Shown here piece after piece: positions 9,901 through 24,600 of a DNA stretch of 64,000 bases (within the stretch, counting starts at the first letter, position 1; every line of letters begins with the position of its first letter). The notes beneath the pieces were generated by a model. That model searched no databases. It was not told the DNA's origin and was given only the letters and a program-made list of their open reading frames with translations. The position numbers were made by a program, and so were the translations under genes. The DNA is from Lineus longissimus (lineage: Eukaryota; Nemertea; Pilidiophora; Heteronemertea; Lineidae): assembly GCF_910592395.1 (NCBI RefSeq), contig NC_088311.1, positions 24,088,646-24,152,645 on the forward strand. Direction: 5' to 3'.

Positions 9901-12900
9901 CCTCTGTACGTGACTCTTCTTCGATCTTGGTCAGATGAGTTGAAATACAAATGAAAGCAAAGAGAAAGAATAATCCTGGAAGATTCTTTTTTTACAAATC
10001 GCTCTTTACTCGCTCTTTATGAATAGAAATGCCGCAGCAGTAATAAGCTGCAATTTATGACAGTAATTGAGCTTTGCAATTTTCGCACGGAAATTCATTT
10101 AAAACAACCAAAACTGTGGGTTGAAGCAAACAGAAAGGTTACTTTAAAAATCAAACCTACTTAATATGCATGCATCTGTATTTTAAAGCGACAATATTTT
10201 TCTTCTTCCAATAGACCTTCATCAAATTTAAGAGCATCACAGGTTGGTTAAAATACCTGTGTTTTGCACCATTTTGAATTGAGATCATTTTTGAGTTGAG
10301 TAGTCTACCTGGCACGCCTGCAAACTGCGCTTTGGAAATTTCAGTAGAAATTACAGTAAAAAAAACAAATCACGTATGAATTAAACTAACCAGTAGTTTC
10401 AAAAACCTTAAATTTGCGTTGAAATTCAATAAATTTGACATATTTATTTCTGAAAAATTTGAAAGAAACCTTTCTTGCTAAATTCTTAATCGGATGCATG
10501 CAAATCAGAGGTAACTTGATTTTTATGATTGAAATTTCCAAAGTGGTTGCAGAAAATCTTGATGAAAGTATTTTACCTTCTTTTGTTTATTTCTTTGTTG
10601 TTCTGTAATTTTGGCTTTTTTGAAAAGACTGATATTTTTGAGTGTGAGATAAAGAAATCATTGAATTAAGTTGTCAGATCAGATACACTAATACATCGAC
10701 ATTTGATTGAGTTGTCTCGATGATCAACATTCTTGTACGATTCTAGTTTAACGGACTGTTCAAGTACATGTATATAAAAAATGTTATCTAACTCCAGCGC
10801 CCCCTCCGAGAACTGAAGAACCTAAAATATTCCAGTCTAATAAATTGAAGCTCGACTCATTTGCTCTCTTTCTTGTACTTGCAGAATAGTAACAGCGGCT
10901 TCCTCCCACGTAGAAAAATACCTTGTACCATAGAGCCAGTCAGCTGACATCAGCCTTGCAGAGAGATCCATGGCAGTTACAACCTTAAACATCCAAACTT
11001 TTGAAGCAGGAACATTGTGGCGATTTTGATCCAGCTCACTTTCTATAGACATTATGATTTGCTATCAGTTCAAGATAGCCGGAATCAGCTGTATATTTTA
11101 TGTATATGCGTACAGCGATCTCCGTCATTCTTGTGGGGTTATAAATCCGCGGATACATTTGTGAACAGGATGTGTCAAGATGAGTTTGCCTATCATCGAA
11201 GTCGTTTGTCGCCCAAAGTCAATCAAAAACACTATGGAGTTACTTCCGACATGTATTGAAGAGAATTAGTCTATTACCGGTGGCAAACACACACTGTCTG
11301 ACATGTAGTGAAGAGGGTTACACTATCACTGGTGGCTTATAACACTGGAGTATCCATTGTAGTGTTCAATCTGTTTCGGTGTTACGTAGAACCCCTCTTG
11401 GTTCATCCTGAATAGCGTTGAGCAGGAAAATGTCATGCCGTTTTGTGACTGTGACTTTGCAATAATACTTGAAATGATTTATCATGGGGTTTATCAGATA
11501 TTTTAACATGTAATGTCTTTACAAGTTCTTCTTTGTCAGATAAATGCAACAGGTCATCTTTGTATACTACATGCATGTATTTGACATAAAAGGGTTTTTA
11601 TAGATGGCCTTGGTGAAGGGAATTTAATGGAATTTCAGCGATATCAAAAATAATTCTACTTCATTTAATTGGTACGGCGTTTGATATTTCATGAACATTG
11701 AACAGTGCTCCACTTTTTATGCAAACTGCAGTTTTAAACCAGAATGAACAGCAGTTTTATTAATTTTGTAAATAAACCGGCGACACTGAGGCAACTGATT
11801 AAGTTATTATCGCAGTGTGCAAGTTGAAAATTGGATGTACGTATAAGTTTGGTAGAAAGAAATAGATTTAGAAAGGTTTTTCCTAACTATTAATTAAAAA
11901 ACTTCCTGGAATAAAGACAGTTTTGAATATACTAATGTAAGTATAAACGATATTTTTATATTGAGCATGTTAACTTTATTGAATCTGACGTTCTCTCTGT
12001 TGTGTATGATTTGGTGATTTCACTTCACATATTTCACTCATGTATATACAGAAGATGTTTCAAGTGCAATTCCAATCGCTTTTATCATCAAAATAAGCCA
12101 TTTGCGAGATACTTTAAAAACGAGGCGTGTTGAATGGGCAGCGCAAAATTAAGCGTTATTTAAACCATTGACCTGTGAGCGAATAAGACATTTGCCATTC
12201 TTAGAGGACTACAAAATCGTACATAAATACTTGCGAATGAGCCAATGTCCATGTATGAAAAAATTCAAAATCTTGACGATTCTTAAACAAAATGCCAGGG
12301 TCCTATCAATATCGTACAATGCATCGTTTACTTTACATATCACATTCCGTCCATGGTTTCATCTCCCTGATGACATCAAATCAAGACATTGCCCTTTAAT
12401 TCATAATCGTGTCAGAAACTAACCATTTTGATTGTGTATCAGAGCAGAAATATATATATATCGAACGAATTCTACGTTTCAGTTTATTGGCATTAGGGTT
12501 CCAAGCAACAATTCAATTGTATACAAAGTAGACGAAAATAACAGAAATGTTATTATGATGTCATCTCGGCGCCATTTTGTGTGCTTCACACCACTTTCTA
12601 AGCTGATTACCCCAGATAAGGAAGCAACTACTGTGATAAAGAACATTGTATGTGTACATAAACATTGTCGTTTTGTTGAGTAATTATTGTAAACGAACAC
12701 CGTATAATAATAGGTAAATGAGATGGCAGAATGTAGCCATGACCAAATGATTTTTTAAAGTCAAGAAACTGGAAAAACATCACTATCCACTACAAATGCA
12801 TAGTGGAAGTTCCAAGGATGAAGATATGATACCAAATATGGAGGCATGTTGTAATGTATGGCACGAGGAGAGACATCTAGCCATTGTAAACACCCAAGTA

Positions 12901-14799
12901 TCATTTTCCTTGTCCATTTCAATGAAGACACACCTATATGTATAATATTCAACACGTATAGTATTCAGCCCGAAATAACATTTGAATAATGCGAAGGAAA
13001 AAATGTATAGTACTCAAGTCTTCCCAAAATATCTTTTGGCTGTCAGTAGTAGAAAGTGCAATCTGGATAAGTTCAAGGTCACGGCTGCAAAACTATCGTT
13101 CGAGGGCCAGTCCGCACAATTACTTGCTGTTTGGTCAATTGCTTGGAATATCCTAGTAGTGGACCACATCTTTGTTTTAAAGCGTTGTTAGACATGTGTT
13201 TGTACATCAGCCATATGCATTGTATTATCCTTAAACATTCCGTCCATAGGTTGGTCAAATCTTGCACTGCACAAAGTGCCATATCTGTTGCGAATGCGAT
13301 GAAATGTCAAAGTTCCCGCAATTGCGATATTTGAAAAACAGGCAGGCTTAATTTGCCACGTTTTGCTAATGGCTTCATCGATTGTTCTATCATGCAATAA
13401 GCGCGAATTGCGTCACGCAAAATAACTACGGCGGCTCTCTCTTGTCTCAGATCAAGGTACTTGGTTCTCGAAGTTGATTGAGCTAATGGAAAAAAACACA
13501 CGTTTTAATCAAATCGGTCCGAATGTGATTGTGATGAAGTTAGATTATTTCTTAAAAGAAAAAAAGTTTTGCAGCAATTCAATTACGTGTTTATGATAAA
13601 TATTTGTTCCAATTGGTTCCAATTTCCTAACGGGATCTCTGAGGATGCGTGCAAAGATGTGACCAACCTCGCCTTGAAAAGCGACCCGCACTATGTCTGT
13701 TTACACCAGTCAATAAAGTTTTTACGATTCGTTTGGACATCTTTGTTTTTTGTTTGATTGATGATCATTATAACATTCACCGCCATCAGGAATTTGAAGA
13801 AAAAAATATGTCAATATTAGCGTCATTGCATCATGCCGCACATGGGTAGCTTTGGCCATATTTTTGACTTCCAAAATACCTGACAGTGTGTGATTGAGAT
13901 TAAGATCCGGGAGTGGTCAAAAAGGCGACTGCCGTATAAAAAAGTCCGAACTTTTGACATGCGTGGAAAAGATGGTCTTCTCGGAATTGCTTGGCACGTT
14001 CGACCAATAACATTAAGACGACAAACGGGAGAGAGGTAAACAACAGATTGGTGATGAGTCTGGAAAGGGGAAGGTGGGAAGGGGACAGATCCTCAGATGT
14101 GTGGATGTCTGCAACACATTCAATGAGGAGAAAGAGATCCCCTTCCTGATTGCTCACTGCACCTGCAACCGTTGTCACAGCCCCAGTTTCATTTTGATGA
14201 TTTGGCTGACGACAGTCAACACCCAATCCTATGAAGGTACAACAGTGCCCACAAGGGGCACTCCAGCCAACGAATGCAAAATAGTTCGGAAAAACAGCCC
14301 TTGGTGAAACTGTAATTGACTTGCACGGCTGGGGACCGTATGGTGAAGGTTTGATTTCGATCCAGCAGTTAACCGTCGTATCGGAGGACATATTGTATTG
14401 ATTATAATCTCAACTTGTGTCTAGACTTTTCGAACCCGAAAAACCTGCTACGCAACAATCGGATCTATACATATGCGTGATTAAACTGTAGTAAGTGTCC
14501 CGAAGGAAGAGCTCATGCCATCCGTTCCATTTGGGTCAGCATCCGGCGCAAGTCACGGGCCTTAAACAGAACTCGTGCCGAGTGGCTATTTCCCCTGTTG
14601 TCTTTAACTGCTGCTGGCTTGCTACCAGGCCAAATAATGTGCAATACATGGTTTGTAACATGCATACGTGTACATGTTGAGAGCGAACGTTTTACAACAA
14701 TATTTCTTATACAAAACATCTCGAGCAATAGCTGTTTGAAGAAGAGAAAATGGCTTGAACAAGACAGTTCATCTATAGCCGCCCGAGGTCGATAATTGT

Positions 14800-15180
14800 T
14801 CAGATGAATAAGGTTTTCAGTGAAGATCTGATTCAGTTCCGTGTACATGACATGTGTACATTCGATACATGTAATTTTCTTCGTTAATGTCGTATAGCTT
14901 GTAACGAATGTACATGCACAAGTACACAAAATAGAATAAGATATTAATTAACAATTTAATACATAAAAATCCTTCCCGGATTTATTCAACGCTCGATAAC
15001 ATTCTAACAAGTTTATTAGTTTATGTATTTAGTTTTTTTATTGTACAATCCTTTTAGGTATCATAGAACATATTCATTTAAGATTTCAACAAAGAATATT
15101 ACAAGAATCCTGTAAGGAATATACCGGAAGACGAAACTCAATAAGATGTTAACTGAGAATCTTCTATCGAGAGTTTCTCT
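14800..15180. repeat. AAGAATCTTGTAA family, copy 3 (long)
   Basis: Holds CTGATTCAGTTCCGTGTACA, TGTAACGAATGTACATGCAC, AATAAGATATTAATTAA and a second partial unit ending TAACTGAGAATCTTCTATCG. Confidence 0.5.
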
Positions 15181-15567
15181 ATCTTCCAACGCGATTTCGA
15201 CCTTGATATTTCAAACTCAAGTACTTTCATCCATCCCTCATGATTAGTCCACTACAATATTGATGTAGGTCAGTGTCCTTATGCATTCGTGATATCCTCA
15301 TGACTAGTTCTAATTTTACTACTGAAACAAGGCATGGAATATCATAACGAAATGGGATTAATTATCTTGAACTGCTCAAAACGCGTCGAAATGTATTCTT
15401 GCTTTGGATACTAAAATAAGAAAACTTCTCTCCTGGATTATGAATTCAAGTCTCATATTCCGACACATTTCTTAATGACGTGAAGTATTTACAAATATAA
15501 ACATCTTGGAATATAAGACTAATTTGAAAAGGCTTAGAGAATTGGTTGTGATAAATTTCTTTTTGTG

Positions 15568-15646
15568 ATGTTGTTGACCGGGTCGATGAGGGTGTTATAC
15601 CCTATTTTGATATCATCGGCCTTCATAGAGGTTGCCCATGGCGTTG
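15568..15646 (+). CDS. RPTP exon 1: signal peptide
   Basis: ATG at 15568 opens a 26-residue exon, [20 protein letters not shown] and on to HGV, before the donor gtaagt in phase 1. The hydrophobic core ([11 protein letters not shown]) and its position directly before the Cys-rich ShK exon mark it as the signal peptide. A second in-frame ATG at 15586 would also leave a usable signal. Confidence 0.8.
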
Positions 15647-18600
15647 GTAAGTATATTTTGCCTTTAGAAGTGTTTGGTCATGCTTATTTTATACAAATAA
15701 TTATTGCCAATGTTACGGATCGGAGACAACGACTTGTGCCCATGTGCCACGGAACCGATGACCGTGGCACACATCCTGACAAGATGTGCGAGATTGGCAG
15801 CTCTGAGAAAAGACATCTGGCCAGAATTTACCAGCCTACAAGACCAGTTCTATGGAGACCTCCAACAGCTGCGAAACACCATAGAATACATCAGAAGATC
15901 GGACTTGACTGTCTAGAGCGAACGAGAAGAAGAAGATTGCCAATGTTGAATGTTTTAGTGCGTCAGGATCTTTTGTATAGAGCGGCATTATTTTGGTTGA
16001 TACAGGATCTGGAGTCGGTAGAACGATTTGTAGGGTGTGCTGGGGTCTGTTGAGAGGTGTTCGAAGCTACCATAGATTGCCATAAATTTACCCGGTAGTT
16101 ATCATATGTTAAGTGTTGAAATACTATATACACCAAAAGCATACATTTTTTTCTCCGCCATCCATTAACCTTGGGACAGAGAAATATTATCCACCAATGC
16201 AACTTCAAAAGAGAGTCACATACATTGTGCAGCACAATACCGTCGTATATACCATTCGGTAAACGATGTAAAGCGCATTGCATTCACTAATGGCTAATCT
16301 GGACTGTTCCTCACAAGGAAGAATTGAAATCAACCGTGAAAAAAACCATGGCCTTGTGTTCGAACTACCAAGCTCCGTCACTTACGTCCGGCTACATTGT
16401 GAACATGTGGCTATGCTTCTTGACACTAACAGTACACACCTGTGACGTTGCACCATAACCTCGACAAATGAATATTAGAAAGAATGCTTTTGGGCAAAAA
16501 GGCGCATGTATTCTTATCTTTTCTTGCAGCTTGTCGGGATAATTGGCTAGAATATTGCCTGAGATTTGATGCAAAGAGTGACAGTTGCACGCAAAACTAC
16601 TACATCCGAAACAACTGTCCGGCAACATGCGGTATATGCCGCAGAAGAACCTCTCCATCAACATCTACAGTCACTACCAGTGTCACATCATCTCCACCAG
16701 CCACGGCAAGTACAAAAGTAGCCAGTTCACCGACGACTCCAAGTTCAACAACCTTGCGTGAGTATTCCCTGGGAATATTTTGTATCAAATAACAATTCTT
16801 TCCTTTTATGTGTGGATTATGGGTTTTTCATTAGATGAGCCACGAAAACTATTTTTCAACACAATGACACGCTTTAGATCATTCCACACTACGTTATTTT
16901 GTCACTTTCCTGGTACAGCTGTTATCTTCAGCTTTACTGTCTAGTTCTTCGGTATAGTAAAAAGAGGTGTAACTTTTAATGAATATATCATGTCATAATG
17001 AAATTCGAGGACTCATCTGAAGGATTACACGTTGCAGATTGTGAAGGCGGCCAGTTTGGTATCAATTGTGAATATAGTTGTCATTGTAAGAATGATGCTG
17101 TCTGCGATAAAAAGACCGGATCGTGTCCTTCAGGGTGTGACCTTGGATGGAGTGGCGAAGCTTGTCAGCTAGGTAAACCATTACTTTCTTTTTTTCCTTG
17201 AAATTATTTGTTAACATCTCCCAAAACTTCTAGATGGGGCTGAACAACAGGATTATGTCGCTGTTTAGGCCAAGTTTATGCATATCGTAGGTCGTCGAGG
17301 TCGAATGATCGTAAATAGTTTCCTCAGTTCATTTTCCATCTGTGCTTTTAAGGCAACGCAGCTTACAACAAAACTGCAATTACAACATCATCTGATGGAA
17401 TTGTTGATGCTGGCCGCGCTGTTGACCGCCATGATGGTAGCTGCTTGTACATGCACAGTGAAAACAATCAGTGGTTGATTGTGGACTTAGAGCATCGCCA
17501 GGTACTCTTCAACCTGACTATCGTCACTAGAGACTGCTACCAGTGCGCGGGTGAGATTTATTCATTTAAACCAAGAGATGGGTGGGCTCTTGTTGATTAC
17601 CTATGAGGTCGACGCCTTTGAAACACCATATCACTTGGTAGGACACTCACATGTCATGTCTCCATGCAGAATCGTCATATCCATGTAACTGATATGAAAT
17701 ATAACAATGGGCTTGATCGGGTCTCCGTCAAAAGAACCCGAACTCGGCTAGGCGACCGGAGTCTCTCGTCTTGTGCACCTGTTCTTTGGAACGCCCTCCC
17801 TGGCCACGTCAAGGCATGCCAAAATATCACCAGTTTCAAACTTCAGCTAAAGACGTGGCTTTTTAAGAAGCACTTCTCTGAATGATGTTTTCGGTTTTGA
17901 ACGGGGTGGCGCCTTGATCAGGCTCTTGGAAAGGCGCCGCCTATAAATGCTTTTCATTCATTCATTCAATGTGAGAGAAACATTTTGACCTGGAAATGTG
18001 ATCTACCTAGTTAACGAGTTGACGAGTTAACAGGAGCAATAACTCGTATAAAGCATGCCCCTGTGATTGTAACTCTGGCCACCTTTTGTCCTTTATCCGA
18101 CACAATTACAAACTGCAACGCAACGCAAGGTACAGGACATTTGTTTTCTTTGTTCCAGCAAAGATATTCATAAAAGATACTAATGTTTCATCGACACCAT
18201 ATAAACTGTGCAGTTCCTTCTATGCAAACAATCCTGAACCAGAAAGTCACAAAGTAGTATGTAACAAGCCTGTGATTGGCCGATACCTATTCATACAACT
18301 AGAGTACAGTGACGACAGAATGAGGATCTGTGACGTTAGGGTTCATGCATATCAATACAAAGGTATTTATAATTAGGATGGAGGTTAGATCCACAACTTA
18401 TAAGGTTGCTTAATCGATGCACATTTGGTCACTATGCACGTGAGATCGAATGTAGTGGCTTTTGCACATAAGTATCCAATATAAAGTTTAACTCGGACAC
18501 ACTGTTCTAAAACATAACGAGGGTTGAGTATATTTATCTAAATGATGATAATGTAATTAAGACACTAGGACACATAGCAATACATTTCTAAAAGCCTCTT

Positions 18601-21600
18601 TGTTAAGAGAGTTCATGTCTTCCCAGACTTTAATTCGTACCGTTTGAGGCTAGCAATACAAGAAAAACACGAAGTGCTTATGGTAAAATGCTCGTAAACT
18701 CCAACCATTTCAGATTGTCCCTACTCAGAATATGGTCCGAATTGCAACCTCGAGTGCCAATGTAAGAATGCAACCGAGAAGTGTGACGTCATCACCGGGA
18801 GCTGTCCAGTGTCCGGGTGTAATATACTCCATTCAGGAGAAGATTGCCAAAGTGGTAAGTTCTTTCAATTTGTAAGGAATTGAGTGGAAGCAAAATACCC
18901 CTGAAAGGTCAATAAAACATTTCGCTCTGATGTCAAATTTTACTTGGACTTTCCGGTAGATATTATCTTTGTCTCCACACTCATGCTCTTATATGCCACA
19001 GGGTAAGAAAGACTCCCATCGTACAATACCAGGGGGGGGGGGGTATATGAACCCATGTTACCGTAATAATCTAGTGAACATGGCAAGCACAACCAACAAT
19101 GGTGTGATAAATCATTATCGTGCTTTTTAGAGACTTTTTCCACACCTGATACGACGACATTGACCACCACCGCCAGTAGTCCCGCCACGATCACTACCAC
19201 TTCCACTACCACGACCGTATCGACAACAGCAACAACAGCAACAACAACAGCAACATCAACAGCAGCAGCAACAACAGCAACAACAGGTAAGGCATTTAAT
19301 GATAATGTTATATAAGTGTTGTTTGAAGCGGGTGAAATTCAAAGGAACCAATAGAGATGAATCTTTGCCTATCCAATGTATACGACCCATATTCTAGTCC
19401 ATGAAAGTACATTTCTCGTCTTTATGTTTTCTTAGAAGAAAACACAGACGCCACCAAACGCAGACTTGAACAGCCCGGGCCAAAACTCTTTTTAAGGGCA
19501 TACTGTTCTCCTTAATTGTTGATATCAATTGTCTTGGGACTCGCTAAGTCCCGCTGTTCCCACAAACATTTGAAATTGACTATGAACCATGAGTTTTAGA
19601 GTTTTCCCATCAGCAACAGGAATGAAAACTCGCATGGTTCTCCTTTTTACTGAGACCATTGAATTTGACGAACGAGATTGATCAAGTCCTTGTTTCTTAG
19701 AAGGCTGGTGGAACTGCTTTCGTACAAAGATGAATGCGTTGCTCTGATGACTGGACCGATCAATATAGTTATATATCAGTTCAGGAAGTAGAACTTCTGG
19801 TATTTCCGATCTGATCGTCATTATAAGTACCACTTTTTTAGTTGCAAGCACTTCAACAACCACTACAAGATTGACTACAGCAGTCGATTCGACACCCACT
19901 ACCATCGAACACACAAGTACCGTGTCGACGATTGAAGGTATGAATTAGGGTAGAAGGATTATTCTTGTTTTTGATGGCATAGACCAGTAGGATATTAACA
20001 AAAATGAAAAAAAGGAACAATATGTTACGATAGAAGGACTAGCAAGGTTTTGTCTTTTAAATCACTATCCCACAAGTTTTATTGTTTCATCCAATGCGAC
20101 CAATATAACGATCTCTCTGAGCTCTGAATCCCCTGGTGGAGTCAAATAAAAAGCTTCATGATGTTGTCGAACATCCCTAAGTGAGAACACTCGTGTCTTA
20201 GAGGGGTTTTAAGACCTATAAACGTTTAGTTTAGTACTAAAGTGTAGCAGGATGCGACAGTGCTGATTAGTTGATTAGTGAAACTCGTTGTGCCGACAGG
20301 AAAAGTGCTTTATAAACTTCTTGAGTTGAATATGTAGGTAGGCCAACATCACTGAAGGTATTGTTCATTTAACCATACAGTATCCCCATCATTTACTTGT
20401 TCTGCATTGACCGAGGCCTTAACTATTCTAATTTGATAGGAATTCAGTTTGAGACGTTGAGTTTTAACTAAATACATCCCTTCGGAAACGCTAAAAGCTG
20501 CTCGAAATATGCAGACGAATTCCTGATATGGACCCAAAGACTCACTATACCCTACAAACAGCATGCTACTGCTCTCGCGGCCATTCAGGCTAACATATTC
20601 AATAACTACATGTCGTTTATCTTACCCGTAAGAGTTGTTGCCTTTGAATATTTGCAGGACCTTCCCTTCCGATTAACATCACTCTGACAACTCAACCAGC
20701 CGGATTGGGGAAACAAGCTATCGTTAGAGTGACTTGGAAGGTAAAATATTCACGATGACAGACAATTATTTGCTGGTTCTTTGAAACCGCATTTTGTCCT
20801 GATGGAGCTCGATTTTACCGATGAATATCATAATTCTTTTTATTTTCCTTGGTTACAAAACCGAAAGGAAAGGAAACTGAGGCGATTTATCTAATCTGCC
20901 TCAAATATAGGGAATATAACTTAAAAGAGGAAGAGTTGCAATATTGGGAGGAGGTTTGGGTTTTTAAGGGGATTAATCTTCTTGTAAGGACAATAATTAG
21001 TTGGACGAAACAATCAATATGGGTTCCAAGATATCGTATCTTACATGTAACTTTTTTTAACAGGCTTCACCTTCAAACGAGGAATGTAAATTCAACATGA
21101 AGTACAACGTCAAATTCACTACCACTGCGACCACGAAAGGTCTGGTTGAATATTATGTTAACGCCACGGACGAACTTCTCAGTGAGTGGGCGGATGCTTC
21201 AGCTAACTCACTGATTCTTGTTTCGGTTCAGTCTTTGAATTGCTCTAATTATCCTTGCAAGTCATCCGAATGGTCAAATGCATCTTCGATAACATCGTCG
21301 AACAAATGTAAGTAGTCGCACACCTTGGTTCTATTATCTGGTATCATCTGCATAGTGTTGCATGAATGCATCAACGTTTTTTTCAAGTCGGGTGGACTGA
21401 ACTTTCCATGTAAGATATGGATCATCAGAACTATCGTCTGTACGGGAATACCCACACTTGACCACCCAAAGAAAATCCACGGTCGTGTTTAAAAAAAATT
21501 GGTGTGCCGAGCAAATTAGATATACAGTATCGGTTAGGGTTTCTATTTGGAACAAGGCAATCAATCACTCATTATTGTCCAACAATGCAGTCCATTCTCC

Positions 21601-24600
21601 GACTAACTTTCCGAAATCGTCTGCGTAGATATCAATTAATGCCTGCTGCTAGGTAGGCATAATAGTTTCTTGTGGCTTTTTATCTGTAATTTTATCCTAT
21701 TAGTTCTTCTAACGTACAGGTGATTTTACATTTTTCATCCAGATCCAGGACCTGTGAAGAACATGCAAGTGACTCAAAGAACACCGACTTCACTGACATT
21801 AAAATGGGATCCCAATGAAGATGACCGAGATCTATTTGATTACAAGGTTGGCTAACACTTGCCGCGTTCTGGCTACAAATCAGATATGAAACCATATTTT
21901 GTGTGTCCTAACATAAGATAATTCTGACAAACCCTTTACCCTCCAAGTGTAAGGCTTATAAAACATATAGATGTCTATGGGCGATACTTGATCTCATATG
22001 TGCCTCTCCCCCTCCCTTAGTCACTTTCCATCATTAAGAATAAAAACAAACTTATTTCACCTATAGGTGAGCTACGGTGAGAGCCCAATTTCAAACGGGA
22101 ACCATAATGAGGTGACGCTCCGAAAGCTCAAGCCTGGCTCGGAATACCTAATCTCGGTCACTCCACGAAATGAAGTTGGCTTTGGCGAACCTAAGAGCAT
22201 CAAAGCTTGGACTGATATCGAAGGTAAGCGAGGCTTCGTGCATGAGTGGATGAGAAAACGGGCGGGGATTCGAGCCACGAGCCTCCTCATTCTTCTTGAA
22301 TTTTTCCTCCATCCTCCCGTTCACTTGGGATTATGTTCACTCGTATTATCCAATGAACAATTTCAATAAAAACACCAATTAGAATTGGAGATACTCTCGT
22401 GACTTGTCTTTCAGATCCCTCTCCTCCGAAGCCACCAATACTAATGGAAGACATGACGACAGCAAATTCAATATCAGTACAACTTTTTCCTGCTTCTCAA
22501 TCGAATGGTGCCAGAATTATGTAAGTTATTTATCAATCAGTTGTTATAAGCGTTCTAAATTCGCTGGTTGTTTTTGTTTATAAATTCATTGCTTTGATCT
22601 GTTTTGACGGAGATTGACGACCTATGCTAAATGAAACACAAAAACAACAACAAATGCTAAGAGTTGACAAAGCGATATATCTGCATTCTGACATTAGAAT
22701 TGTTGGAAAAGTTTCACTGTCAATCAGCACATTTTAATCAAACTACAATATTTGGGTAGCTCAATATACCTTCTGAAATATGTTTTCTTAATACAAACAT
22801 GCAGTTGTAGTCTTTCAGGTTAGAGCGGAAGCCATAAAATCATTAGGGATATTTTGTTACTTTATATTATCCAGTGATTTAACCTATTTCAATATATCTT
22901 TCCTTGCATACACGTCATCATTTTGTCACCATTTCAGAGGTTACGTCTTGAAGCTTATGGTGGCGAACACTTGCTTTAGAAAACGTGAAAAACCTGATGG
23001 CCGTTGCTGTACAGTGAACGATGCCGGACTTCAGGTGGACTTCAATTCAAAGAACACAGTGTAAGTGACTCTTGGAGTCAGTTTTACCAGAGCTATAGAT
23101 AATTTCTTAAGATAAAATCGCAGCATTCGACAGTCTCTTCTCGATATACATTAGTAAACCTACCAAGACTACTATTACATTGCACCAGGACCGCAAAATT
23201 GGGTCACTCAGGTTTGTCTCTCTTGGAACCCTGCCACGCTTTCGAAAAAGAAACACGCCCTTAAGTATTCTCAGCGCCTTGCGTCCTCATTGTCTTCGTA
23301 CTCAATTTTAGCACTAACGTTTGTCTGATCACCGTGGTTCGTAGAACGGTGTACATAATAATCAGGGCCGGTGTCTTTGACTTTACAAATTTCTTTTAAG
23401 CATACGATTTGGTGCAGACGAGGTGGCACCTGGAAAACAAGTTGCAATGGAAGTAGAGGCAGATACGAAATATGTGATATGTTATGGCGTTGAAGTCCGA
23501 GGTCAACATGTAAGTCAACATGTTGTATTTATCATTACTATTCATAACAATTTGCCATACGACACCCCCCTCCTCACCACCCCCGACATCAACACCAACT
23601 TGACGGTGTCCATATGCATTATTTGCCGAGGATAACATTTAGGTTAAAACGACAGTGGGATTTCTTTTCATCTTGAGATAGGATCTCCTTGGAAATTTGG
23701 TACAAATACATTTTGGCTGAAATGGGAGGCGTTTCCAGTCTACTCTAATTTTGGTAGAGCAATACAAAATGTTTCAACATTGGCTTTTAAAATCTAATAC
23801 CAATTCCTAATGATTGAATCCGTTTTTGAATCGATTCCTCTCCAGAACGCTACGAAGACAAAGTACACAGAAATGGGAAGCATAATTGAAGGTGAGTTTA
23901 TAGGCACTCGAAAAATGGGGAAGATGATACCCAAAAACGGCACTGGAAGGCTTGCTTTCATGTGTTTATCTTCGTACTCTACATACTCTATATTCTGCTG
24001 CTAGCATATATCTAACATATTATTCTCCAAAATACTTAATGTTGCGCATCTCCGCGTCACCAAAAAGCGCAGTTAATATCACTACAGTAAAACAAAATGG
24101 CCGCTCACTGACTTAGAAGACATATGCACACGTGGTTCACCTATAAGAGTTGGCGAAGGACGCCTAAGTCATCGGTGGCCAGAAATGTTCGAACGTCTTA
24201 AGTTTGATTACCGGTAATAATTTCCCCTTCCAGCTCATCAGCAAGTTATCATCAATTCTGGAAAAGACAGTTCTTCCGGGCCGTATGTTACTGTAGGAGT
24301 GAGCCTTGCCGCGTCTTTACTTTTGATTTCAACTGTTGCAGCGGTGATAGTGGTCATCGTCAGGTATAGGTTTTGCATGTTCGAATCTTGTTTAATGAGA
24401 ACATACAGATCACAAAATAAAAGTGATATCGCCAGCAATTTAGTGAAATTTTGAGCAGTGCATAGAAAAGTTACAAAGCTATAATGGGTCAAAGTAGATT
24501 AGGTCAATTTCAGTATCAAGCCCGACCATGTAATTAATGCTCCTCTTTACAAATGGGACGGAGTCTCAGACCCTGGGAGAAAAACTCGTGGGCCAAATAC

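Larger units (their letters stand above)
9382..15567. other. 3' UTR and intergenic DNA
   Basis: No coding exon is supported here. AATAAA hexamers at 10428-10433 and 10839-10844 could end the long transcript of the RPxS gene. The DNA is AT-rich. Copies of the AAGAATCTTGTAA repeat family lie at about 9774-9900 and 14800-15180. A 163-codon minus-strand open frame at 13900-14391 has no recognisable domain. Confidence 0.5.

Noticed and set aside
13900-14391. 163-codon open frame on the minus strand
   Set aside because: No recognisable domain, no supporting splice context, and a frame of this length is expected about once by chance in 64 kb.
15565-16053. 162-codon open frame starting at the signal peptide
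   Set aside because: It reads through the exon 1 donor into intron 1 and across a LINE fragment in the wrong frame.
19525-19914. 129-codon minus-strand frame
   Set aside because: Partly antisense to the Thr-rich exon 8; the rest has no recognisable similarity.
20349-20564. 71-codon minus-strand frame in an RPTP intron
   Set aside because: Looks protein-like in composition but has no domain, no splice partner and a length common by chance.
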